Positions 48,579 through 56,251 of a DNA stretch of 64,000 nt are shown here, one piece after another. A program made the translations under genes and the position numbers. Every line of letters begins with the position of its first letter. Position 1 is the stretch's first letter. Source of the DNA: Rhodovulum sp. MB263 (GTDB lineage Bacteria > Pseudomonadota > Alphaproteobacteria > Rhodobacterales > Rhodobacteraceae); NCBI RefSeq assembly GCF_002073975.1, contig NZ_CP020384.1:1860001-1924000 (forward strand), read 5' to 3'. The notes beneath the pieces are model-generated. The model was not told the origin of the DNA, did not search any database, and saw only the letters and a list, made by a program, of their open reading frames with translations.

Positions 48579-49667
48579 TCAGGCCACGCCCACCGTCACC
48601 AGGTGGTTGTCGAAGGAACGGGCCTGCCGGACCGTCCAGACCGGGCGCAGGCCCTGCAGCCCCAGCACCGTCCCGGTCCCGGTCGTGGCAACGAAGCCGC
48701 CGCCCTCGGCGGGGGCCAGGCCGCAGACATCGTGGGCCTCGATCGCGCCCGTAAACCGCTCTGCCGCGATGTCGAAGACCTGTACCCGGCCGCCGCGCGG
48801 CGACGAGATCGCGACCTCGGCCCCATCCCCGGAGATCGCGACCGAGCCCGCATAGCCCTGCATCGCGGCATGTTCCTCGCCGGGAGCGTCAAGCCAGACC
48901 GGCGCGGTTCCCGGCCGGTGCAGGCCCAGAAGCGGCGGCCGCTCTTCCCTCGGGCCCTGCCATTGCATGGCGAAGGCGACGGTGCCGCCCGGGCCCAGCG
49001 CCAGATGCCGGATCGAATTCATGTGCCACTCCTCGGGCGGCGCGACGGTTTCAAGCAGCGTCCCCTCGAGGCTCACATAGGCGAGGTTCGGCGCCATGAA
49101 CGGGATGTTGAGCTTGGTCCGGCCGCTGTCAGGATGGGTCTCGATCCCGCCATTGGCGATCACCAGGCTGCGGCCGTCGGGCATCAGCCTGATCTCATGC
49201 GGACCGGTGCCATGGCTGTCGAATTCGCCGACCCGAAGATAGCCTGCCTCGGTGTCCCAGACCCCGATCACGCCGCGCGCCGCATCATAGTCGTTTTCGG
49301 CCGTGTACATGTAGCGCCCGTCGGCGGAATAGGCGCCATGGCCGTAGAAATGCCGCCCCTCGGGTGCGTCGAGCACGGCGTTGATCCGCCCCTCGCGACA
49401 GTCGATCACCAGCGCGAAGGTGCCGGGGCGGCGGGCAAACGCCGTGGCCTCGGGCCGGATCGGATGGGCGGCGGCGGCATGGCCGCGCTGGGGCAGGGGC
49501 AGGCGGAACCTCTCGCCGCCCCCGGCATCTAGCCCGACCAGCATCTGCCGCCCGTCGCTTTCCTGCGCGGCGCTCAGAAAGGCCGGGCTGCCGGCATCGG
49601 CCCAGCCCACCCGGGGGCAGAGCGAGGCGGCAAGCGCCCCGGTCAGGAAGCTTCGGCGATCGGCCAT
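48579..49667 (-). CDS. DUF1513 periplasmic beta-propeller protein
   Basis: 362 residues with a Tat-type signal (DRRSFLTGALAASLCPRVGWA). Repeated blade-like stretches (GTFALVIDCREGRINAVLD; YMYTAENDYDAARGVIGVWD; GRSLVIANGGIETHPDSGRTKLN; VAISGDGAEVAISSPRGGRVQVFD) indicate a WD40/YVTN-like propeller, matching DUF1513. It is the last gene of the iron operon, starting 1 nt after the second imelysin's stop. This imelysin/di-haem/imelysin/DUF1513 grouping is known from iron-regulated loci of other Gram-negatives; the role of DUF1513 is not established. Confidence 0.88.
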   Translation of the reverse strand: MADRRSFLTGALAASLCPRVGWADAGSPAFLSAAQESDGRQMLVGLDAGGGERFRLPLPQRGHAAAAHPIRPEATAFARRPGTFALVIDCREGRINAVLDAPEGRHFYGHGAYSADGRYMYTAENDYDAARGVIGVWDTEAGYLRVGEFDSHGTGPHEIRLMPDGRSLVIANGGIETHPDSGRTKLNIPFMAPNLAYVSLEGTLLETVAPPEEWHMNSIRHLALGPGGTVAFAMQWQGPREERPPLLGLHRPGTAPVWLDAPGEEHAAMQGYAGSVAISGDGAEVAISSPRGGRVQVFDIAAERFTGAIEAHDVCGLAPAEGGGFVATTGTGTVLGLQGLRPVWTVRQARSFDNHLVTVGVA

Positions 49668-49668
49668 C

Positions 49669-50694
49669 TCAGTCTCCGTCTCTCGAATTGAACCCGGCCG
49701 CGACGCCGAGCGCGGGGCCGAGGCTTGCCCGGCTTTCCTCGGCGATCTCGTGGATCGCCTGTTGCAGGATCTCGACCCTTAGCCGCCCCTGTGGCGTTGC
49801 GACCCCGGCAAAGACCGGATCGTCCAGATTGGCCGCGATCCCGTCGGCGCGGTCGAAATCGGCCTTCAGGGCGGCGGCGCTGGCCGGGTCTTCCGCAGCC
49901 ATCAGCAGCGCCAGCTCGCGCAGCGCGTCCAGCGTCACCGTCACGTTATGCAGCGACCGTCCCGAGCGCCGGCTTTCGGCCCGGTTCGGGCGCGGCCGCT
50001 CGAAGGTGCCGAGCGGACGGCCGAGCCTGAGGTCGACATCGACCTGCAGCCCTTCATGGAGCGCGGTGAAGAAGGCCTTTAGCACCTCGCGTTCGTCCTT
50101 GTAGGGCGTGCCGGGGCCGGGATTGCGCATCATCTTGGCATAGCCGTCCTGCCAGTCGGCGAGGATCGCCGCGGCCAGCGCATGGATGTCGCGCGCCTCG
50201 GCCCGGATCAGGGCGCAGCCATAGGGCGTGGGCTCGGCGAAATCCGGATCGTAAAGCAGGTATTCGAGCGCGTAAAAGCCCCGCGCCGCGACCGAGACGG
50301 TGGCGAATTCCGCTTCGTTCCCGACCACCGGATCGGCATCGGCGATCAGCCCGGACAGCGTCCTGGGCGTCATGCCGCGCGGGTCGGGCCAGAAGGCGAG
50401 CGCGAAGGCGCGGTTATCGGTCTCGGTCGGGCCGAGCCGCAGATGGCTGACCGCAAGCCAGGCATCGAAGGCCTCGTTCCAGGCCGCGCGCAGCGGTTCC
50501 GAGCCGGGGGTGCAATCCGTCCCGGCCGCGGCCTCGAGCGCGGCGGTCGAGGCTTCGAGCCGGGCAAACCCGGGCAGCACATGGCGCTCGATCACCGCAT
50601 CGGCGATATCGGCGGGCGCGGCGGCAAGTGGCGCTGCGGCAAGTGGCGCTGCGGCAAGCGCCAGTGCGAGGGAAAGGACGGTTCTTCGGATCAT
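49669..50694 (-). CDS. Imelysin-family protein 2, with altered GxHxxE motif
   Basis: 341 residues with a signal peptide (MIRRTVLSLALALAAAP and two more LAAAP repeats). All-helical imelysin (peptidase M75-like) fold: AWNEAFDAWLAVSHLRLGPTE, WPDPRG, then GFYALEYLLYDPD where canonical imelysins have GxHxxE. Here residues 139-144 are G-F-Y-A-L-E, so the histidine is Tyr141. Further helices at DWQDGYAKMM and SLHNVTVTLDALRELALL. Imelysins are periplasmic iron-regulated proteins, proposed to bind iron or haem rather than cleave protein. The start overlaps the di-haem gene stop by 4 nt (ATGA). Confidence 0.88.
   Translation of the reverse strand: MIRRTVLSLALALAAAPLAAAPLAAAPADIADAVIERHVLPGFARLEASTAALEAAAGTDCTPGSEPLRAAWNEAFDAWLAVSHLRLGPTETDNRAFALAFWPDPRGMTPRTLSGLIADADPVVGNEAEFATVSVAARGFYALEYLLYDPDFAEPTPYGCALIRAEARDIHALAAAILADWQDGYAKMMRNPGPGTPYKDEREVLKAFFTALHEGLQVDVDLRLGRPLGTFERPRPNRAESRRSGRSLHNVTVTLDALRELALLMAAEDPASAAALKADFDRADGIAANLDDPVFAGVATPQGRLRVEILQQAIHEIAEESRASLGPALGVAAGFNSRDGD
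50621..50662. repeat. 15-bp tandem repeat inside the signal peptide of imelysin 2
   Basis: Two identical 15-bp units (50621-50635, 50636-50650) and most of a third. Each unit adds five residues (LAAAP) to the hydrophobic or cleavage region, so slippage here would change signal length in frame. Confidence 0.75.
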
Positions 50695-52157
50695 AGGCTC
50701 TCCAGGAAACGGATCAGGGCGGCGCGGTCGGCCGCTGGCATCGTCGCCACGCGGTCGCGGGCGGGGGCGGCCTCGCCGCCATGCCAGAGCACGGCTTCGA
50801 GCAGGCTCCGGGCGCGGCCGTCATGCAGATAGCCCGCCTTCGGTTCCAGCGCGCGGGCCAGACCCAGCCCCCAGAGCGGCGGCGTGCGCCATTCGCGCCC
50901 CGAGGGCCCGGCGCCGCCTCCGGCCAGACCCTCGCCCATGTCATGCAGCAGAAGGTCGCTATAGGGCCAGATCAGCTGAAAGCTGAGCGCCGGGGCCTCG
51001 GGCAGACGGCGGGTGACGAAGGCAGGGCGGTGGCAGGCGGCGCAGCCGCTGTCGTGGAACAGCTTCTTGCCCGCCAGCACCCCGGGGGCGGCGGCATCGC
51101 GCCGGGCGGGCACGGCGGTATGGCGGGAATGCCGCGTCACCAGATCGAGCGCGGTTGCCGAGATCTCGAAACCGCCCTGTTCCGGATCGCCGCCATCGGG
51201 CGCGGCGCGGCAGGCGGTCTGGGCCGGGGTGCAGTCGCCGTGGCCCTCGGGATAAAGCGGCGAGCTCAGCCCGATGTCATGGGCGAAGGCATGGGCGATC
51301 TGGGCCTCCAGCGTCGGCTGCGCGGCGGTCCAGCCGAAGCGGCCCAGCACCGGGCGCCCGTCGGGGCCGGGCAGCAGTCTGGCCCGTCCGGAAATGCCGT
51401 CGCCATCTTCATCCTCGGGATCGGCCAGAGCCAGGATCGCCTCTTCGGGGATCGCCTCGAGGAGCCCCAGCCCCGCCAGCCCCGGCGCGATGCGCGGGCT
51501 GATGACAGTGTCGGCGCCAAGCGGGCCATATCCCGGATCGGCCAGTTCGTAGCGGGGGCGCCTGAGCAGGGCGCTTTCGCCCCCGGACAGCGCCATCTCG
51601 ATCTCGTCATAGGCGACCCTCGGGCGGCCTTCGGCGGTCAGCCCGGGCAGGCCCAGCGGCTGGATCTGGCGGCCATAGACCGGGTCGGGCCCTGCGGCGA
51701 GATAGCCCTCGATGCCGGATGCGCCGGGGTCGGGAACCGAGAGCTGCAGCATCAGCGCGGCGGGCAGATCGCCCGGCCCCTTGGGCGCCGCGCCCCGGCC
51801 GCCGCCCGGATGGCAGGCCAGGCAGGAGCGCGCATTGAACAGCGGGCCGAGCCCGTCCGAGGCGATGGTCGAGGACGGCGCCGAGACCCAGCCGCGGTCG
51901 AAAAGCGCCTGCCCGCCGCGAAAATCGAGTCCCTCGCCCGGGGGCAGGTTGGCCAGCGGCGACGAGAAGGCGGCGGCCCCCGCCACCGTGCCCGCGCCGC
52001 CCGCCAGCGCCTCGAAGGGCTGCGGGCGCGTGAAGTCGCGCGGCAGGGCGGTCGCCTCCGCGATGCGGGCCTGTTCGGCTGCGGTGAAGGGCAGGGCGGA
52101 AAGACCCGGTCCGGTGACGGCCTGGGTCAGGGGGCCGGCGGCGGCCGCCGACCCCAT
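50691..52157 (-). CDS. Di-haem cytochrome c oxidoreductase (thiol oxidoreductase, DUF1111)
   Basis: 488 residues from ATG 52157, 22 nt after the bfr stop. Two haem-binding CxxCH motifs: CLACH (in FNARSCLACHPGGG) and CAACH (in KKLFHDSGCAACHRPAF). Other family marks: GQALFDRGWVS, DPVYGRQIQPLG, EDEDGDGISGRARLL, GRFGWTAAQPTLEAQIAHAFAHDIGL and TPPLWGLGLA. Both haems must be attached in the periplasm, yet this start leaves only AAAAG after MGS. The hydrophobic run [10 protein letters not shown] precedes it with no usual start codon, so the true start is uncertain (perhaps inside bfr). Probable role: periplasmic electron transfer, possibly iron redox, with the imelysins. Confidence 0.87.
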   Translation of the reverse strand: MGSAAAAGPLTQAVTGPGLSALPFTAAEQARIAEATALPRDFTRPQPFEALAGGAGTVAGAAAFSSPLANLPPGEGLDFRGGQALFDRGWVSAPSSTIASDGLGPLFNARSCLACHPGGGRGAAPKGPGDLPAALMLQLSVPDPGASGIEGYLAAGPDPVYGRQIQPLGLPGLTAEGRPRVAYDEIEMALSGGESALLRRPRYELADPGYGPLGADTVISPRIAPGLAGLGLLEAIPEEAILALADPEDEDGDGISGRARLLPGPDGRPVLGRFGWTAAQPTLEAQIAHAFAHDIGLSSPLYPEGHGDCTPAQTACRAAPDGGDPEQGGFEISATALDLVTRHSRHTAVPARRDAAAPGVLAGKKLFHDSGCAACHRPAFVTRRLPEAPALSFQLIWPYSDLLLHDMGEGLAGGGAGPSGREWRTPPLWGLGLARALEPKAGYLHDGRARSLLEAVLWHGGEAAPARDRVATMPAADRAALIRFLESL

Positions 52158-52179
52158 CCAGAGCCCGAGAAGGGCGGCC

Positions 52180-52665
52180 TTACTCGGCCTCGTCCATCTT
52201 CGAGGCGTTGAGCAGCGCGTAATTCTCGGCGCCGACACGGCCGTAGAGGTCGAGCTGGGTCTCGAGGAAGTCGATATGGCCTTCCTCGTCGGCCAGAAGC
52301 TCATCGAACAGCTCCTTGGTGACGTGATCGCCGATCTCGGCGCAGTATTCCCGCGCTTCCTTGTAAAGCGCGCGGGCATCCTGTTCGGCGGCCAGATCGC
52401 ATTCGAGGGTCTCCTTGGGGCTCTGCCCGATCCGGAGCGGGTCGAGCTTTTGCAGGTTGGGGTGGCCTTCGAGGAACAGGATCCGCGCCATCAGCTTGTC
52501 GGCGTGGTTCATCTCCTCGATGCTTTCCTCGCGGCTCTTCTTGGCCATATGGCCGAGCCCCCAGTCATCCTGCAGACGGTAATGCAGCCAGTACTGGCTG
52601 ATGGCGGTCAGTTCGCTGCGGAGCGCGCTGTTCAGGTATTCGATGACCTTTGGGTCGCCTTGCAT
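52180..52665 (-). CDS. bfr: Bacterioferritin
   Basis: 161 residues, the standard size. All di-iron ferroxidase ligands are in their canonical positions: Glu18, Glu51, His54, Glu94, Glu127 and His130. The axial haem ligand Met52 is present (IEEMNHAD). It forms a 24-mer shell that oxidises and stores Fe as a ferric core, with haem between subunits, in the cytoplasm. Its start lies 34 nt inside the 3' end of bfd, so translation is coupled with the partner ferredoxin. Embedded in an operon of exported iron proteins. Confidence 0.98.
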   Translation of the reverse strand: MQGDPKVIEYLNSALRSELTAISQYWLHYRLQDDWGLGHMAKKSREESIEEMNHADKLMARILFLEGHPNLQKLDPLRIGQSPKETLECDLAAEQDARALYKEAREYCAEIGDHVTKELFDELLADEEGHIDFLETQLDLYGRVGAENYALLNASKMDEAE

Positions 52666-52907
52666 GAGGTCTTTTCCTTTCGATGCTTGGGCCTGAGGTT
52701 CTGTAAGCCAGGTGGAACCTCTAGACTAGCGTTTGCACGCATCGTGTCTAGGAAGAGCGTCATGCAGTCGCCGCAGTCGGCGCGTTTGCCGAGCGAGCGG
52801 AACACCTTGCCCGGGGTGATGATGGTTGCCGGATCCGAGGCACGCATCCAGTCGATGGCGGCGTTGATATCCTGATCGGAAATGCACTGGCAGTGGCAGA
52901 CGATCAT
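52632..52907 (-). CDS. bfd: Bacterioferritin-associated ferredoxin
   Basis: 91 residues from ATG 52907 ([18 protein letters not shown]), after an AAGGAG site. Upstream in-frame codons overlap a hairpin. The [2Fe-2S] ligands are Cys4, Cys6, Cys45 and Cys48 (CHC and CGDC). Bfd passes electrons to bacterioferritin haem so that stored iron can be released. The C-terminal 30 residues ([18 protein letters not shown]...) form a basic tail not found in the 64-residue E. coli protein and overlap the bfr start. Family members are induced by low iron. Confidence 0.93.
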   Translation of the reverse strand: MIVCHCQCISDQDINAAIDWMRASDPATIITPGKVFRSLGKRADCGDCMTLFLDTMRANASLEVPPGLQNLRPKHRKEKTSCKATQRSSNT

Positions 52908-52930
52908 CCGGGGGCTCCTTCGGAAAGGTG

Positions 52931-52955
52931 CGGGGCCCCGGCTTGCGGGGCCCCG
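52931..52955 (-). promoter_or_regulatory. Strong intercistronic hairpin between imelysin 1 and bfd
   Basis: CGGGGCCCCG occurs twice with 5 nt between; since the 10-mer is its own complement the two copies form a perfect 10-bp stem. It sits between the imelysin 1 stop and the bfd ribosome-binding site, so it could attenuate or stabilise transcripts and separate expression of the two halves of the operon. Confidence 0.6.
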
Positions 52956-52965
52956 GGTCAGGACG

Positions 52966-54237
52966 TCACTGGAAAACGGCCGAGGGGTTGTCGAGGCTGT
53001 CCGAGCCCTCGACCGAGACCCCACTGACGCCGAGCGTCTCGACCACGCGTTCGATGCTGGCGGTCTGGTCGACAAGCGCGTTCACGCCGCCCATGATCAG
53101 CGCTTCGCCGGCCTCGTTGCCGCGCGCCAGCATCTGGTCATAGGCAAAGCCCGCCTCGGCTGCGGTCTTCAGCCGGGCCAGCGCCGCCATGGTGGCGTCG
53201 AGCTTGGTCTTCATCTCGATGTCGAGATCGGCATCCTTAGCCGCGACCAGATCCGAGACCGAAGGCCCCGAGACCTCGGTGCCGTCGATCCGGGTATAGC
53301 TGCCCAGATAGACGTTCCGGATGCCCAGCCCGTCATAGTAATGGCTGTTATGGGTGTTGTCCGAGAAGCAGTCATGCTCTTCCTCGGGATCGTTCAGCAT
53401 CAGCCCCAGGCGCATCCGCTCGCCGGCCTGCTCGCCATAGGACAGGCTGCCCATGCCGGTCAGGATCGCCGACAGCCCGGCCGCGTTATCGGCCATCACC
53501 GCCGCGCGGGCCTCGCCGCCCTCTTCCCATTGCGCCACCATCCAGCCGAGATCGGAGACCAGAAGATCGGTCGCGGCCTTGAGATAGGCGCCGCGCCGGT
53601 CGCAATTGTCGTTGGTGCAGTCATCGCCCCGGGCATAATCGGTCCAGGGCCGCTCGCCCGCACCGGGATCGGTGCCGTTCAGATCCTGCCCCCAGAGCAG
53701 GAATTCGATGGCGTGATAGCCGGTCGCGACATTGGCTTCGACCCCGTCGGCCTCGTGCAGCGTCTCGGACAGCAGCTCGGGGGTGATCTCCGAGGCGTCG
53801 ATGGTCTCGCCCGCGATCTCGAAGCTCGGCGAGGCGATCACGTTGATTGCGGCCAGCGGGTTCTCGTCGGTCGCGCCGCCATAGCCGGCATCGACATAGT
53901 CGATCAGCCCTTCGTCGAGCGGCCAGGCATTCACCTTGCCCTCCCAGTCATCGACGATCGGGTTGCCGAAGCGGAACGCCTCGCTCTGCTGATAGGGCAC
54001 GCGGGCCGCGAGCCATGCCCGGCGCGCGGCGTCGAGCGCCTGCGGCGAGGGCTTGGCGACAAGCGCGTCCACCGCCTGTTGCAGCCGTTCGGCGCCGGTC
54101 AGCGCGTCGCCATAGGTGGCGGCGGCAATGTCCGCATAGGTGGACAGCACCGCATCCGGGGCCGGGGCGTCGGCCAGGGCTGCCGTTCCGGCCAGTCCCA
54201 TGGCCAGCGTGCAGGTGGCGAGCGTCGGTTTCGTCAT
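52966..54237 (-). CDS. Imelysin-family iron-regulated periplasmic protein 1 (IrpA-like)
   Basis: 423 residues with a signal peptide (MTKPTLATCTLAMGLAGTAALA) after AAGGAAGGG. The imelysin signature is intact: GYHAIEFLLWGQD with GxHxxE at 173-178. Further markers: VPYQQSEAFRFGNPIVDDWEGKVNAWPLDEG, RPWTDYARGDDCTNDNCDRRGAYLKAATDLL, and SYGEQAGERMRLGLMLNDPEEEHDCFSDNTHNSHYYDGLGI-type C-terminal half. Four cysteines could form disulfides. Matches the IrpA branch of imelysins, induced under iron limitation in several bacteria. Likely binds iron or an iron complex at the periplasmic face. Second gene of the operon. Confidence 0.93.
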   Translation of the reverse strand: MTKPTLATCTLAMGLAGTAALADAPAPDAVLSTYADIAAATYGDALTGAERLQQAVDALVAKPSPQALDAARRAWLAARVPYQQSEAFRFGNPIVDDWEGKVNAWPLDEGLIDYVDAGYGGATDENPLAAINVIASPSFEIAGETIDASEITPELLSETLHEADGVEANVATGYHAIEFLLWGQDLNGTDPGAGERPWTDYARGDDCTNDNCDRRGAYLKAATDLLVSDLGWMVAQWEEGGEARAAVMADNAAGLSAILTGMGSLSYGEQAGERMRLGLMLNDPEEEHDCFSDNTHNSHYYDGLGIRNVYLGSYTRIDGTEVSGPSVSDLVAAKDADLDIEMKTKLDATMAALARLKTAAEAGFAYDQMLARGNEAGEALIMGGVNALVDQTASIERVVETLGVSGVSVEGSDSLDNPSAVFQ

Positions 54238-54269
54238 GCGTTCCCTTCCTTTGGTCTTCTGGTCTTGCG

Positions 54270-54770
54270 TCAGTGCAATGTTGCCCGGCGTGAGGGCCGG
54301 GCGCTCGGGGCGCGCTCGGGCGCCCTGCGGGCCGAGACCGCGGCAAGCGCGAGGCGCCGGAGCGCAATCGCCAGCCTTGCAGCGGGATCGACCAGGCCCG
54401 GCGCCATGTCGGCCCGGACCAGCATTGCCGCCAGCAGCATCGCATCCTCGCGATCTCCCGCGCCGGCAGCGGCAACAAATGTGGCAAAACAGGATTCGTC
54501 CGCGCCAAGGCAGGGACAGGCGGCGGCGTGCCGCATCAGCGGCCGCCGTCCATACATGGCACAGAGCGTGCAGATCTCGTGCAGGCTGTCGGCTGCATCG
54601 CTGCCCTGACGCGGCCCGAGACGGTCCGAAAACTCGCTGCGCAGCCGCTCCTGCGCGTCATCGCCATCGGCCCAGAGCCGCAGGCAGCGCACCGCGCCCG
54701 CCTCTACCGGGTCGAGATCGTCGAGAAAGCCAACGGCGGCGCCGCCGCGTCTGTTGGGATCGGCATTCAT
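54270..54770 (-). CDS. Cys-rich hypothetical protein at the head of the iron operon
   Basis: 166 residues from ATG 54770 (MNADPNRRGGAAVGFLDDL); an in-frame ATG at 54836 is possible but overlaps the likely promoter. No signal peptide, so cytoplasmic. A cysteine cluster lies at HEICTLCAMYG (Cys67, Cys70), ACPCLG (Cys85, Cys87) and ESCFATF (Cys94), with His64 and His81 nearby; Cys29 is separate. This could bind an Fe-S cluster or zinc. Predicted helical before and after; basic, Arg/Ala-rich tail. I do not recognise a named family. Only 32 nt separate it from the imelysin gene, so it is the probable first gene of the iron transcript. Confidence 0.72.
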   Translation of the reverse strand: MNADPNRRGGAAVGFLDDLDPVEAGAVRCLRLWADGDDAQERLRSEFSDRLGPRQGSDAADSLHEICTLCAMYGRRPLMRHAAACPCLGADESCFATFVAAAGAGDREDAMLLAAMLVRADMAPGLVDPAARLAIALRRLALAAVSARRAPERAPSARPSRRATLH

Positions 54771-54918
54771 CTGTCGGTTCTCCTCAGCATCCGGCCAGGC
54801 CGGAGCCGGGCTGCCCCGCCCCCTCTGTGCCGTCATGTCCTGGTCGGTCAGAATGCCCGGGCCTTCCGTCAGGGTGGGTTCGGGTCGGTGTTCGCGTTAC
54901 CCTGAAAACTGACGAAAA

Positions 54919-54955
54919 TGCTCGGATAAGTCAACCTGACTTTTTTGCTCGGATA
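54919..54955 (-). promoter_or_regulatory. Probable iron-responsive promoter/operator of the iron operon
   Basis: A perfect palindrome, AAGTCA-ACC-TGACTT (54928-54942), is flanked by two copies of the 10-mer TGCTCGGATA (54919-54928 and 54946-54955). Read on the minus strand the palindrome contains TTGACT, a good -35 element pointing at the Cys-rich gene, so a protein bound here would block or guide RNA polymerase. It resembles in general form the iron-responsive palindromes described for Rhodobacterales (Iron-Rhodo-box, RirA/IscR-type sites), but I cannot match a consensus from memory. Confidence 0.5.
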
Positions 54956-55010
54956 CAGGGATGCCGGGATAGGAGTGCGGCCGGGTTGCGGACCCGGCGC
55001 CGGAACGAAA

Positions 55011-55037
55011 AGGGGCGCGCCAGACCGGCACGCCCCT
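55011..55037 (-). terminator. mtnA terminator
   Basis: On the minus strand, AGGGGCG pairs with CGCCCCT (with an inner GCC/GGC pairing) and is followed by TTTTC, 26 nt beyond the mtnA stop. Typical intrinsic terminator. Confidence 0.65.
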
Positions 55038-55062
55038 CATGGGATCGCTGTTGCGGCGGGGC

Positions 55063-56166
55063 TCAGCCCAGCTTCAACGCTGCATGTTCGGGAAACAGGC
55101 GCGCCAGGCCCGCGGTGCTGGCCTCGGCGACGCCGCGTTCGGTGATCAGCCCCGAGACCAGCCGCGCGGGCGTCACGTCGAAGGCGGGGTTGCGCGCGGG
55201 CGTGCCATCGGGCGAGATCTGCACCAGCCCCACTACGCCGCCCGGCATCCGGCCCTGGACATGGGTCACCTCGCCGCCGTCGCGCTCCTCTATCGGAATT
55301 TCCTTCACCCCGTCCTGCACCGTCCAGTCGATGGTGGGCGAGGGCAGGGCGACATAGAAGGGCACGCCATTGTCCTTCGCGGCCAGAGCCTTCAGGTAGG
55401 TGCCGATCTTGTTGCAGACATCGCCCCGTGCGGTGGTGCGGTCGGTGCCGACGATGCAAAGATCGATCTCGCCATGCTGCATCAGATGGCCGCCGGCATT
55501 GTCGACGATCAGGTCATGACTGACGCCGTGATGGTTCATCTCCCAGGCGGTGAGCTGGGCGCCCTGGTTGCGCGGCCGGGTCTCGTCGACGAAGACATGG
55601 ACGTCGATCCCCGCCTCGAGCGCGTGATAGATCGGCGAGGTCGCGGTGCCCCAGTCGACGGTCGCCAGCCAGCCCGCATTGCAATGGGTCAGCACGTTGA
55701 CCCGCTTGCCGCCCTTGCGCTCGGAGATGGCGCGGATGAGCTCGAGCCCGTTCAGCCCGATCTGCCGGTTGATCTCGACATCCTCGTCGCAGATCTCGGC
55801 GGCGCGGCGGAAGGCGGCCGCGGCACGCTCGGAAGGCGGCAGCGGCTTCAGCTCCCGGGTCATCTCGTCCAGCGCCCAGCGCAGGTTGATCGCGGTCGGC
55901 CGGGTCGCGTGCAGCACCTCCCAGGTCTCGGCCAGCGCCGCGTCCGAGGCGTCATCGGCCATCTGCACCGCCACCCCATAGGCGGCCGTGGCCCCGATCA
56001 GCGGCGCGCCCCGGACCCACATGTCGCGGATCGCCGCGGCGAAGTCCTGACGGCTGGTCAGCGCGACGATCCGTAGCTCATGCGGCAGCCAGCGCTGGTC
56101 GATGATCTTCACGCTTCCATCGGCCTCGCGCCAGATGGAACGATAATGGGTCCCGTCGATCTTCAT
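55063..56166 (-). CDS. mtnA: S-methyl-5-thioribose-1-phosphate isomerase
   Basis: 367 residues. It isomerises 5-methylthioribose-1-phosphate to the ribulose form in methionine salvage (or the dihydroxyacetone phosphate shunt). Signatures: [51 protein letters not shown] with the catalytic Cys, [20 protein letters not shown], and [26 protein letters not shown] with the catalytic Asp. No other methionine-salvage gene is visible in the window. Follows glk on the same strand after 85 nt, so it may be read through from the bgl-glk unit or have its own promoter. Confidence 0.95.
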   Translation of the reverse strand: MKIDGTHYRSIWREADGSVKIIDQRWLPHELRIVALTSRQDFAAAIRDMWVRGAPLIGATAAYGVAVQMADDASDAALAETWEVLHATRPTAINLRWALDEMTRELKPLPPSERAAAAFRRAAEICDEDVEINRQIGLNGLELIRAISERKGGKRVNVLTHCNAGWLATVDWGTATSPIYHALEAGIDVHVFVDETRPRNQGAQLTAWEMNHHGVSHDLIVDNAGGHLMQHGEIDLCIVGTDRTTARGDVCNKIGTYLKALAAKDNGVPFYVALPSPTIDWTVQDGVKEIPIEERDGGEVTHVQGRMPGGVVGLVQISPDGTPARNPAFDVTPARLVSGLITERGVAEASTAGLARLFPEHAALKLG

Positions 56167-56251
56167 GGCCCCTCGGTCCTTTCCTTCACCCTGTCCACCC
56201 CACCTGCCTTTTCGCCCGGCCGGTGGCCTTGCGAAAACGCGGTCAGTCGTC

